Made by a program: the position numbers and the translations under genes. The notes under the pieces were generated by a model. That model was not told where the DNA came from. It ran no database searches and saw nothing but the letters and a program-made list of their open reading frames with translations. From NCBI GenBank assembly GCA_907163345.1, contig CAJQUN010000015.1:10696886-10760885 (forward strand): 64,000 nt of DNA. Direction: 5' to 3'. Shown here piece after piece: positions 44,110 to 55,864 of the stretch. The stretch is from Haberlea rhodopensis (lineage: Eukaryota > Streptophyta > Magnoliopsida > Lamiales > Gesneriaceae). Positions within the stretch are counted from its first letter, which is position 1; the number at the start of each line of letters is the position of its first letter.

Positions 44110-45602
44110 TGTTGGGATATGCCCTAAGACAAGTCATTAGATGATTGTTTAAGACATACAATGTTTATGGATTTATGAATGGCAATGCATTATTATATGT
44201 TATTCTTTTAACTGTGCATTGTGAATTAATATATATGTTAATGTCCTTAGAATAATATTGTATTATTCTTAAAGATGTCCCTAGTCAAGTATTATCATGA
44301 ATATGGATAATGATAATACGTAGAGACAAGTATATGTTGATCGATGAATTGTTCATTGATATGAGATATCAAATCAACATATGGGTACATGTTAGAGAAC
44401 GATGTACTGGACAGACCCACCATGAGAATGCAACATGGATAGTTATATGATCGTCATATGCAATTCTCATAGTGATAATAATGTATGTAATCCTTACGAC
44501 TTGTGATCATCAGAGATCCCAACATAAGGAGTTATGTATCTTGATATCGTCAAACGTTACCCGTAACAGGGTAATCTATAAAGGCGACTATTGGATACAC
44601 TACGAATTATGTAGAGGGATGTTGACTGATCGAGATAGGATTTGTCCCTCCTATATAACAGGAGATGTGTTTGGCCCTTGATCAAGTAAGAACTAAAATG
44701 CATGGCCATGCTCGAATGAGTCGATATGAGATATCGAGCTTATTCGTTTATTCTAGTTCTACTTGGGGATCAGGAAATATAGATGGGATATACGAGTATG
44801 ACTATTCCATGACTCGTGTTCAATCTAAACACAAAGGACAAAGGGATTAAGTTACATAATTAATATTATCACAAGTTCTAAAGGTTATGTCGAGTCATTG
44901 ACATTCTTGTAATTTGGGTAACATTGATGTGTTGCTAGATACCGCTCAATGCTTGAGACGTAAAATGAGATTTTATGTCACTGCCAACATTACAAGATCC
45001 TATCGGGTCGCACAAAAGATTAAATCGAGAAGGGGAATTAAATTCATGGGATGAATTAAATAATTAAGAAGAGTCTTAATTAATAATCATAATGATTAAT
45101 TAAATCATGGGCTTAAGCCCATGAGGCTTTATGAAAGCCTTTAGTTAATTATATAAAAGATGATTACAAGGTGTTTAATTGCAAGACAACTTCATAACAT
45201 TAAACCTACACACAACATAAGCTCTCGGCCGCCTCTTGCAATTTGCTCTCGGCTTTTCTTTGATAGCCGAAGAGGGATTGTGATTCCGGCGAGTTTTCGA
45301 TTGAGAATCGAGTGTGTGTTCCTTGTTCCGGTGTAATAACTTGTCTAGCAACTTGTTATTAAACCATCCCTTCACCCGATTTGATCGTGTGGATACCGTT
45401 GAGGCAAAACTCATCGAGTTTTGCTATTGACTCGGAGAAGGCGTAGGACGTGGTGCTGCTCCGTGGATTCTGCTTCAAACACGCTACAAGGGTGAGACCA
45501 TCGTATTACCTTAATCCGATATGATAACCTATGTATAGATCCGGTGTTAGTAATCCTAAAAATTTTATTCCGCTGCGCTGTATGCTCATGGGATTACTTA
45601 CA
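44110..45602 (+). repeat. D 5' LTR
   Basis: 1493 bp. Four hairpins in a row (45061-45140) stand just before a TATATAAAA box (45150-45158). Confidence 0.95.
45150..45158 (+). promoter_or_regulatory. TATA box of the D LTR with upstream hairpins
   Basis: TATATAAAA, preceded by AGGCTTT-ATG-AAAGCCT (45124-45140) and the perfect palindrome CATGGGCTTAAGCCCATG (45106-45123). The same block is in the 3' LTR with the TATA box near 52494-52501. Confidence 0.6.
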
Positions 45603-47479
45603 GTGGTATCAGAGCCGTGTACAAGGCTCATATCGGATCTATGTGATTAAATTGTGTTAATCATATTAGAATTAATATTGCATGCTTTTAAAACTGTTTA
45701 AATTCATATATGATATGAAATTAATTTTAGTTTATGAAAATCATCGTATAATTGTATTTGATATAATTGGCGAATAATTGTATACGATACACGAAAGCGT
45801 AAAATCGAGGTGTTAGCCCATGCATGGCTCACGGCAGCCACCATCGATTGGCTAGGGTTTCGAACCCTAGTCACCTTGGCTCACGGCCGCCGCATGAGCT
45901 AGGGTTTCGAACCCATTAGCTCGTGCATGGCCATGCAGCCGCCGAATAAGGGCTAGGGTTCGGACCCTGGCTCGTGCATGGGTCAAGCCGTCACACTATC
46001 TAGGGTTTTGAACTCTATTGGCTCGATAAAGTATTGAGAAGGTGCAAGTTGGTTCGATCATGGTCCACGGAATTATGAGGGTCGACGGCTACACAACATG
46101 AGGGCTAGGTTTTTTCGAACCCTTGGCTCGAGATGGTTAAGCCGTCACCGTCATGAACCGTCCATGGTTGGATCGTAGCTTGTGGCTCATGAATTTCGTT
46201 GTTTCAAGCAAGTTGGCTCGATAAAAATAAAGATGGTGCGAGGCGGCTAGGGTTTGGAACCCTAGCGCCGCCGCCGCTCGAGCTTGGCTCGGCCATGGGC
46301 TAGGGTTTCGAACCCTAGGCCCATCAATGGTCCAGCCGAGTGGTTGTGGTTCGAACCATGGTGGTTCGAGCCTTAGTCGCTTTAGTTCGTGGCATGTGAT
46401 GTCCCGAGCGTACGATAATTTTTCAAAAATTATTTTACAGTTTTAATTAGAATTAAATTTAAAATGTTTAGAATTTAATTAATTAAATGTTAATGCATGC
46501 TTTATGTGTTGTTTGAGCATGGTGCGTGGTTATAGCCCTTTGACCTATTAGATAGGATTTGTGGATGTTTGTAATTTATAATACGACCTGCGTGTCGTGC
46601 CTTTCTCTATTTCATTCTATATGTAATCCCTCCCCTATGTTCCCCTCGAATGTGAATCGAGGAATTCTATATCTTGTAAATAGTGTAGTTTATTTTATTG
46701 ATGGTGATCAATGAAGATGGAGCATCGTGCCGGGATGAGGAGGCCATTCACAAATTGGAGCCAAGGAAGGTGCTTGTGAAGTTACCTTAGGTTGACTCAT
46801 AGGATTTTCTCATTGGCTTGAGAAAATCATTAGTAGGGGCTATAACCATGTCACGTTTAATTATGTATGTTGATGCATGATTTATCTTATGTTTTAGTTT
46901 GATAATAGTATTACACATATATGTAGATATGTATACAACTATATGTAGTGGACATATTTTAAATTATCAAATTAATCATGAGATCAATAAATCCCTCTAA
47001 AATATTAAGTTTTAGATGCCTTCCAAAATTAAAAGTACTCGTCAATAACTTCGATTGTACATGTGTGGGTTTGCCAAAGCAAAGCACCGTGGCAATCTTA
47101 GTAAGGCGCGAAAGGATAAAAGTGATATCCGTTATACTTTAATTGGGTACGACTTAACTAGGTTATCTCAATAGGATTGGGAACCTAGAGGCATGGGTTG
47201 GATTATAATTCATTTGATGAATTGAACAAAGTGTTGTTCGTCCAACTATCCAAGAATTATATGTGATGTAATTGACAAAGTGTTGTCTACCTAAATAACC
47301 GAGTCTTGGGCGATTAGCCAAAGCTAACTCAAGATTAAGTGAAATATGGATCTTGGCCCACTAAAGGTTTCGAGGGTTGATATTTTTCAAACAAAATAGT
47401 GGGAGTATCATTTAATATAAGACCATGTTAAATGATTTAAATCATAAACTTATTTTGCATATTTATATTGTAGATATCC
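45603..47479 (+). other. D untranslated leader with CTAGGGTT/AACCCTAG hairpins
   Basis: Long leader before gag. Between about 45800 and 46400 are some eight units of the type CTAGGGTTTCGAACCCTAG, several with matched changes in the two arms, in a GC-rich setting. No ORF supported in the leader. Confidence 0.75.
45604..45615 (+). other. D primer binding site (iMet-type)
   Basis: TGGTATCAGAGC one base after the LTR end. Confidence 0.93.
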
Positions 47480-47718
47480 ATGGCAACTAACAACGTTACT
47501 AGCACTTTATCACTGCGATCGGTCCTTGAGAAGGACAAATTAAATGGGACGAATTTCCTAGACTGACACAGGAACTTGAGGATAGTCCTCAAACAAGAAA
47601 GAAACAATATGTCTTAGAGGAACCCTTACCCGCTGAGGAACCTCCCCTAACGGCTACAAGAACCGAAAAGGATGCTTACAAGAAGCATCAGAGTGACGCA
47701 CTTGATGTTGGGTGCCTC
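47480..47718 (+). pseudogene. gag: D gag, N-terminal part
   Basis: ATG at 47480 (MATNNVTSTLSLRSVLEKDK), then LNGTNFLD and TGA at 47564-47566 where the family has a Trp codon, a G-to-A change. A small frameshift follows near 47605, after which the copia gag text YVLEEPLPAEEPP is in another frame. Not translatable as one protein. Confidence 0.8.
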
Positions 47719-50145
47719 ATGCTTGCCACCATGAACTCTGAGCTTCAGAAGCAACATGAGGAAATGGAGGCGTTCGATATGATCGAACACTTAAAGCAGT
47801 TGTACCAACAGCAAGCTAGACAAGAGAGGTATGACGTCTCTAAAGCGTTATTCCAGTGCAGGATGGTAGAAGGAAGCTTAGTTGGAACTCATGTGCTCAA
47901 GATGATTGGGTACATTGAGAATCTGGACAAGCTAGGTTTTCCATTGGACCAAGAGTTGGGCACCGATGTGATCTTGCAATCGTTGCCTGAAAGCTTCAGT
48001 CAATTTGTAGTAAATTACAATATGACTGACATGGAAAAGACTCTACCACAGTTGCTTGGTATGTTGAGAACATATGAAGCAAATACTAAGAAGACTAAGG
48101 CCACAAATGTCCTTATTGTGAATAAGGGCAAAGGAAGGGCCAAAGCTAAAGGCAACAAGAAAGCAAAGAAGGTCTTTGCTAAATCTAAGCCAAAGTCTTA
48201 TGCACTGAAGCCAAAGGGAGGGATAGCAAAGGAAGGGAACTGTTTCCATTGCGGTGAGACCGGCCATTGGAAAAGAAACTGCAAAGTATATCTGGAGGAT
48301 CTAAAGAAAGGAAGTGTGACTTCCGCTTCAGGTATTTTTGTTATAGAAGTCAATTTATCTACTTCTTCATCATGGGTATTAGATACTGGATGTGGATCTC
48401 ACATTTGTGTAAATGTACAGGATCTCAAAAGGAGTAGGACATTGGCGAAAGGTGAAGTTGATCTCCGAGTTGGAAATGGAGCAAGAGTTGCTGCATTAGC
48501 TATAGGAGATTATCATTTAGCTTTACCTTATGGTTTATCACTGATTTTGAAAGATTGTTATTTTGTGCCTTCTATTACTAAAAACATAATATCTATTTCT
48601 TGTTTAGACAAGTATGGTTTTTCATTTATAATAAAGGACAATTGTTGTTCTATTTATTTAAATGATATGTTTTATGCTAGTGCACAAATGGTGAATGGTC
48701 TTTATGTATTAAATCTTGATATGCCTATCTATAACATAAATACTAAAAGGATTAAAAATAATGATTGTAATCCGACTTATCTCTGGCACTGTCGCTTGGG
48801 CCACATAAACGAGAACCGCATATCTAAACTTCATAAGGATGGAGTATTAGATTCATTAGATTTTGAATCATATGAAACATGCGAATCTTGTTTAATGGGC
48901 AAGATGACAAAAGCCCCTTTCAAGGGACATGTTGAAAGGGCAAATGTTTTATTGGGACTAATACATAGTGATGTATGTGGACCAATAAGTACACAAGCTA
49001 GAGGTGGTTTTCAATACTTCGTTACATTTACTGATGACCTCAGTAGATATGGGTATGTGTACCTAATGAAACATAAGCATGAAACCTTTGAAAAGTTCAA
49101 AGATTTCAAGAATGAAGTACAAAACCAACTTGGCAAGAGTATCAAAATCCTTCGATCAGATCGAGGAGGAGAATACTTAAGCCAAGAGTTTCATGACTAT
49201 CTAAAGGAGTGTGGGATAGTCCCACAACTCACTCCTCCGTATACTCCGCAATGGAATGGTGTATCCGAGAGGAGAAATCGAACCTTGTTAGACATGGTTA
49301 GATCAATGATGAGTCATGCAGATCTTCCGATATCGTTTTGGGGACACGCTCTAGAAACAGCAATTTTCTTACTGAACCGTGTTCCATCTAAATCAGTGGA
49401 AAAGACACCATATGAGATATGGACTGGGAAGCGTCCTAGTATGTCTTTTATGAAGATTTGGGGTTGTGAGGCTTTCGTTAGACGTCACGCCACTAACAAA
49501 CTTGGACCCAAATCTGATAAGTGTTTATTTGTGGGGTATCCTAAGGAAACGAAAGGGTACTATTTCTATTATCCCACCGAGAACAAAGTAGTTGTTGCTC
49601 GGACTGGTGTATTTCTTGAAAGAGAATTTATTTCTAGAAAAACCAGTGGGAGAAAAATAGAACTTAGTGAAGTTCAACCACAAGAAAACACTGAACCTGA
49701 GATTGAGATGGAAACAGAGCAGGCACCACAAGCTGTTGTGGAAGAAGTACCTGCTCAAGAGACACAAGCCCAGCGTAGGTCTGTAAGAGTACACCGAGAG
49801 CCACAGAGATATGGATTTCTTGTGACTCAACAAGGTGACTTACTACTTATTGATGAGGATGAGCCGTCATCTTATCAACAAGCTATAATGGGCAATGATT
49901 CTGAGAAATGGCAAGAGGCCATGAAATCTGAGATGGAATCCATGTATGCAAACCAAGTATGGACTTTGGTTGATCCACCTGAAGGGGTACGACCCATAGG
50001 GTGCAAATGGATTTTCAAGAAAAAGACCGATATGGATGGTAACGTACAAACCTATAAAGGTCGGCTGGTTGCAAAAGGATTCAAACAAATTCATGGTATT
50101 GACTATGATGAAACCTTTTCACCAGTGGCCATGGTTAAATCCAAG
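47719..50145 (+). pseudogene. pol: D gag, protease, integrase and start of RT
   Basis: 818-codon frame. Gag with LKQLYQQQARQERYDVSKAL, knuckle CFHCGETGHWKRNC (about 48243-48284), copia protease WVLDTGCGSHIC (about 48373), GAG-pre-integrase LWHCRLGHINENRISKL (about 48783), integrase with HSDVCGP, RSDRGGEY and the Glu in VSERRNRTL, so the DDE set is intact, then the RT opening WTLVDPPEGVRPIGCKW. A small indel near 50145 moves RT to another frame; the open frame itself ends at 50175. Confidence 0.94.
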
Positions 50146-51439
50146 GATCTTACTTGCAATAGCTGCATTTCATGATTATGAAATCTGGCAGATGGATGTC
50201 AAAACAGCTTTCCTTAATGGAAATCTGCTCGAGGATGTGTACATGACACAGCCCGAGGGTTTTGTCGATCCAAAGGATGCTGGAAAGATATGCAAGCTAC
50301 AACGATCCATTTATGGATTGAAGCAAGCTTCTCGGAGTTGGAATCTTCGTTTTGATGTTGCAATCAAAGAGTTTGGTTTTATCAAAAATGAAGATGAACC
50401 TTGTGTCTACAAGAAGGTCAGTGGGAGCGTAATCATTTTCCTAGTGTTGTATGTAGATGACATACTTCTTATTGGAAATGATATCCCTGCCTTGCAATCT
50501 GTAAAGATTTGGCTAGGGAACTGCTTTTCGATGAAAGACTTAGGAGAAGCCACCTATGTATTAGGAATCAAGATCTATAGAGATAGATCGAGAAGGCTTC
50601 TTGGTCTAAGTCAAAGTACATACATAGACAAGGTGCTTAAAAGGTTTAGCATGCAAGAATCCAAGAAAGGATTCGTGCCTATGACACATGGTATTTATCT
50701 CTCGAAGGAACAGTGTCCTTCAACACCAGATGAGAGACAACGCATGAGTAAGATTCCATACGCGTCAGCTATTGGATCTATCATGTATGCCATGATATGT
50801 ACTCGTCCCGATGTATCGTATGCTTTGGGCATGACGAGCAGATATCAAGTTGATCCAGGTGAAGGTCACTGGATTGATGTCAAGAATATCCTAAAGTACT
50901 TGAGAAGGACTAAGGATACATTCTTGATTTATGGAGGTGAGGAAGAGCTCAATGTAATGGGTTACACTGATGCAAGCTTCCAAACCGACAAAGATGATTT
51001 TCGATCGCAATCTGGATATGTGTATTGCCTGAATGGAGGTGCTGTGAGCTGGAAGAGTTCAAAGCAAGAAACAGTAGCCGATTCTACAACGAAAGCTGAG
51101 TATATTGCTGCCTCGGATGCAGCAAAGGAAGCTGTTTGGATGAGGAAGTTCATTTCTGAACTTGGAGTGGTGCCTAGCATTAAAGATCCGATAGAACTCT
51201 ATTGTGACAACAATGGAGCGATCGCATTGGCTAAGGAACCAAGATCTCACCAAAGATCCAAGCACATACTTAGGCGTTTCCATTTCATTCGAGATATCGT
51301 TGAAAGGGGAGATGTTAAAATATGCAAAGTACCAACAGATGATAATGTATCTGACCCATTGACGAAGCCGCTGTCACAGCAGAAGCATGATCGTCATACT
51401 AGATCTCTAGGCATTAGGTATATGTCTGAGTGGTCTTAG
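50146..51439 (+). pseudogene. pol: D reverse transcriptase and RNase H
   Basis: Continues in the frame that is open from 50036. Contains MDVKTAFLNGNLLEDVYM, the RT active site LYVDDILLIGND (about 50446-50480), GYASAIGSIMYAM-like connection text, and RNase H with GYTDASFQ, TKAEYIAASDAAKEAVWM and YCDNNGAIALAKEP, all catalytic acids present. Normal end at TAG 51437-51439, 15 bases before the polypurine tract and LTR. Confidence 0.94.
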
Positions 51440-51454
51440 TGCAAGTGGGAGATT

Positions 51455-52945
51455 TGTTGGGATATGCCCTAAGACAAGTCATTAGATGATTGTTTAAGAC
51501 ATACAATGTTTATGGATTTATGAATGGCAATGCATTATTATATGTTATTCTTTTAACTGTGCATTGTGAATTAATATATATGTTAATGTCCTTAGAATAA
51601 TATTGTATTATTCTTAAAGATGTCCCTAGTCAAGTATTATCATGAATAGGGATAATGATAATACGTAGAGACTAGTATATGTTGATCGATGAATTGTTCA
51701 TTGATATGAGATATCAAATCAACATATGGGTACATGTTAGAGAACGATGTTGGACAGACCCACCATGAGAATGCAACATGGATAGTTATATGATCGTCAT
51801 ATGCAATTCTCATAGTGATAATAATGTATGTAATCCTTACGACTTGTGATCATCAGAGATCCCAACATAAGGAGTTACTTATCTTGATATCGTCAAACGT
51901 TACCCGTAACAGGGTAATCTATAAAGGCGACTATTGGATACACTACGAATTATGTAGAGGGATGTTGACTGATCGAGATAGGATTTGTCCCTCCTATATA
52001 ACAGGAGATGTGTTTGGCCCTTGATCAAGTAAGAACTAAAATGCATGGCCATGCTCGAATGAGTCGATATGAGATATCGAGCTTATTCGTTTATTCTAGT
52101 TCTACTTGGGGATCAAGAAATATAGATTGGATATACGAGTATGACTATTCCATGACTCGTGTTCAATCTAAACACAAAGGACAAAGGGATTAAGTTACAT
52201 GATTAATATTATCACAAGTTCTAAAGGTTATGTCGAGTCATTGACATTCTTGTAATTTGGGTAACATTGATGTGTTGCTAGATACCACTCAATGCTTGAG
52301 ACGTAAAATGAGATTTTATGTCACTGCCAACATTACAAGATCCTAAAGGGTCGCACAAATGATTAAATCGAGAAGGGGAATTAAATTCATGGGATGAATT
52401 AAATAATTAAGAAGAGTCTTAATTAATAATCATAATGATTAATTAAATCATGGGCTTAAGCCCATGAGGCTTTATGAAAGCCTTTAATTAATTATATAAA
52501 AGATGATTACAAGGTGTTTAATTGCAAGACAACTTCATAACATTAAACCTACACACAACATAAGCTCTCGGCCGCCTCTTGCAATTTGCTCTCGGCTTTT
52601 CTTTGATAGCCGAAGAGGGATTGTGATTCCGGCGAGTTTTCGATTGAGAATCGAGTGTGTGTTCCTTGTTCCGGTTTAATAACTTGTCTAGCAACTTGTT
52701 ATTAAACCATCCCTTCACCCGATTTGATCGTGTGGATACCGTTGAGGCAAAACTCATCGAGTTTTGCTATTGACTCGGAGAAGGCGTAGGACGTGGTGCT
52801 GCTCCGTGGATTCTGCTTCAAACACGCTACAAGGGTGAGACCATCGTATTACCTTAATCCGATATGATAACCTATGTATAGATCCGGTGTTAGTAATCCT
52901 AAAAATTTTATTCCGCTGCGCTGTGTGCTCATGGGATTACTTACA
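51455..52945 (+). repeat. D 3' LTR
   Basis: 1491 bp, nearly identical to the 5' LTR; a three-base indel near 51749 and scattered substitutions. Confidence 0.95.
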
Positions 52946-54301
52946 GGAAGGAGGTAGTATTATACCTATTTGGGAATCTTTGAAGATTCGGTAAGTTGGT
53001 GCATGTGGTGTTGATTTTTGGAATCACGCCGTGTTGTTGATCGTCGATTATTATTCTCCACTGGGTAGGGAATGACTCAGAATTGACGGTTGTGTTTGGG
53101 GCTTAGGGGTAGGTTGTAGATACCCGAGCCAAGTGCATTGAGTATGCATGTGATGTCAGTGCTTAGGCAGGTATACAGGTGAGTATACGGATGCCAGTTA
53201 TTGATTTCCTTCTTGTCAAGCATAGAGTTATGCTATTTTTGGATGGTTAAATCTCTGATGAGAGATATGAAACACCTTGAGATTGGGAATCTCCATGGCA
53301 CGATAATTATGAGGAATAATCGTGAAGTTAGTGGACTCCTTTTGAGGAGGGATTATCTTGTGTGGGTTAAGGTATTTCCTTGTTGGTGTTTCCTCCGAGT
53401 TGCGATAGCCTTCCCAAGTTTGGATTGTTAAATCCTAGGATTATCAAGGGATGGCAGGAATTCGGATTGGTTGGGTGTCACTGTCGACACAAGCGTTGAG
53501 GATGCAATGGGTTTATTGCATGTCCTTTCAGAATTTGAAACTCTGTGAAGTCTCGGTTGTTTAATTATGATCAGGATGTGATTCTTGGAACATCCGGAGG
53601 TGGACATCTTGTGAGATGTCTTTTGTGTGAATCTGTGGCCGTGAGTTGCCCAAATTGAGTTGCAATGATGCGACTGCTCCTTCGATGGAGGAGATTTGAA
53701 AGTGGAAACCAGGTTTGGTATGTGTACACCGTGGTATACTAATGTTTCCCTCGTAACGATGTATGTTAGACATCGTGAGTCATGATAGAGACGTCTTTGA
53801 ATGATATCTACGATGGAATCGGGAGCGATTCGAATCCTTGCAGTTTCAGTTGACTAATTGCTTTTGGATTTTTAGCGTTGAGTTGTGCTGACGTTCTTTG
53901 ACGTTATGATGGATTTGGAAATCTATTCCACTCCAGAGTTTGACACGAGGTCAACGTTCTCACGGTTGAGGTGTCATTCATGATGCGTTCTTACTAGTTG
54001 TATTAGAACTAAGGATGACTGTCCGATCTACAGTCGTAAGTATTGGTTGTTTTGCAGTCATGAGAGACTGACTTTTGGGATGACCCGCATCGAGGTACGT
54101 TTTTGCCTCTTGGGTGATATGTTGGTTTTGGTATGTCGCTATGTTTCAGAGTTTGATGTGAGGTAAGTATCCTCGCGTTTATTAAGACGATTCTGATATG
54201 GTCAAGAATCGAGGTTATGGCTTCATGTTGTTGTGTAGCCTGGGTGTTACGTGATACACCGGTGCTAATTTCGAGGACGAAATTCTTTTAGTGGGGGATA
54301 T
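52946..54301 (+). other. A2 internal DNA, piece 4 (non-coding, hairpin-rich)
   Basis: From 53290 it aligns with 10703-9696 of A1 (reverse). No coding sequence. Hairpins shared with A1 include GACATC-ttgtga-GATGTC (53603-53620), GACTGT-ccgatct-ACAGTC (54017-54035) and CAGTC..GACTG (54055-54070). Ends with TTTCGAGGACGAAAT and the purine side TTTTAGTGGGGGA before the LTR. Confidence 0.8.
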
Positions 54302-55864
54302 TGTGATGACCAGGGATTATAGATGTTAATCCCGGAGTGTTAATAACCCCTAAAGTTGTTTTACGTGGCGATTTGGAGTTTAATCGTGTTGTTGGGCCTT
54401 ATGGGCTCGTTTATTTGGGTAGTTGGGATCGTTGGATCCCGAGGTTGAGATTGTATTCTCATTTGGGTGAAAAACCTATGAGTTGGGTTTTTAGTGTGAC
54501 TCGGGATCTGGGGTGCTTTGTGTGGGCACCGGTACGGGGTTTTGGAGTTAGAGAGTGAATTTTTGAAAACAGATGATTTTTAATGAATCATGATGTATTT
54601 GTGGGGCTATTAGTATTTCGGGGTATTTTTGCAATAAATACCAGTTGAACCCGAAATTTTAATTTTAAAATTCATTTCAGCTCCTCCAGCCCGTCTCTCT
54701 CCTCGCGTCGGCCCTTTCCCGTCGCCCCCAACCCCCGCGCGTAAAAGCGCTGCGCCCGTCGCCGTCCGGCCGCCATCCGGCGCGTCCGACCCGCCGTTGG
54801 CTTCGTCTCGTCTAGGCGCAGCTTCCCACACCGGCAATTCAAAGTTTCATCGCGATTTGCGTTCGGAATTCCAGATTTACGCAGACGCCCAAAATTCTAG
54901 GGTTCTTCGTTTTTGAGCGATTTTTCTTCCGATCTTCGTATGGGTAACCTTCCTTACCCCTTTTTCATGCTTCTCATGTAATTCCCTGTATTTTGGTGAT
55001 GTATGGTTCGAAAATTTGCCCTAATTTCGTGAGGTTGGGGTTCGAATTTGGGGGTTTGGGCAGGGGGGTGGTGATTCTTGTTATGGGTCGTTTATTACAT
55101 GTTTTAGATGTATTATGGTGCTTAGTTTGGGTTCGAATTGTGAGGTTAAGGGTTCGAAAACTTGAAGGGTGTTCTTGAACAATTTTCGATAATGTCTCAT
55201 TTGTTTCCCTCCCTGCATGTGCCCTGCCCCGGGTCTTTTAAATGGTTAATTGTCGTGTGTTGGCAATATTTTGAGGGTTATGGATGTGCTTGAGCATGGG
55301 TTACATGTTCGTAAATAATTGTGAATTATTTATCGTGTTAGCACATCGTTCCTCGGGGCATGGAACTCGAGCAAGGTTTGGCTCGGACTTCGGAGATTTA
55401 AGGTACGTGCGACGTACGAGCATTCCTTTATATGAGAGCATTTGTGAAATGCATAATGTATTTTGATTGCATTGAATAATTGTGCGTATGGTTATATATA
55501 TATATGTTGATATAGCCAAGGAACGACCAAATCTTGATATCGCCGCCACAAGAGTGCGTGATACTAGAGTAGGATAACTCTTACAAGGTATATGGGGTAC
55601 GGGATGTATATGACCTTTGTAGGGCATTGAGATGCCTGAGAATGATCGTGAAATCATGTATTCATTATAAGACATGCGAGATGTCTAAGTATAATGGAGA
55701 ATTGGTAAAATAAATGCTAGGCTTTTGAGCAATCTGTGATTGATAGCGAAGTTGAGGAATCAGTATTGATATTGAGATATCTATATTTGCATGTTTAATG
55801 AATTTAGAATCACTATTTGTTGATATTCGAGAATTAGGCATGCGATGAGTTAATCAATGTGTTG
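54302..55864 (+). repeat. A2 3' LTR, cut by B3
   Basis: Collinear with 22378-23947 of the 5' LTR. The rest should lie to the right of B3, outside the window. The last five bases, TGTTG (55860-55864), would be the B3 target duplication. Confidence 0.9.

Larger units (their letters stand above)
44110..52945 (+). mobile_element. Element D: Ty1/copia element, near complete, target duplication GGAAG
   Basis: LTRs 44110-45602 and 51455-52945 with TGTTGGG...TTACA ends, flanked by GGAAG (44105-44109 and 52946-52950). Order gag, protease, integrase, RT, RNase H, which is the copia order. The polypurine tract AAGTGGGAGATT directly precedes the 3' LTR. LTRs differ at few sites, so it is recent. Protein breaks: an early TGA and frameshift in gag and a frameshift in RT. 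Confidence 0.95.
22378..55864 (+). mobile_element. Element A2: non-coding large LTR element (LARD-like), split by C, B2, D and B3
   Basis: 5' LTR 22378-24835; internal DNA in four pieces (24836-25843, 33820-35713, 43969-44109, 52946-54301), about 4.1 kb once the insertions and the C-flanking duplication are set aside; 3' LTR from 54302, cut at 55864. Clean target duplications of B2 and D inside it show the pieces were contiguous. No piece encodes gag or pol. The left target duplication would be GAGCA (22373-22377); the right one is outside the window. Confidence 0.9.

Noticed and set aside
44472..44850. Short ORFs in the D LTRs (again at 51815-52193)
   Set aside because: Present in both LTRs only because the LTRs are recent copies; no third copy to test and no domain.
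45852..46320. Interstitial telomere repeats (TAGGGTTT)
   Set aside because: Not tandem TTTAGGG; each word is one arm of a hairpin unit.
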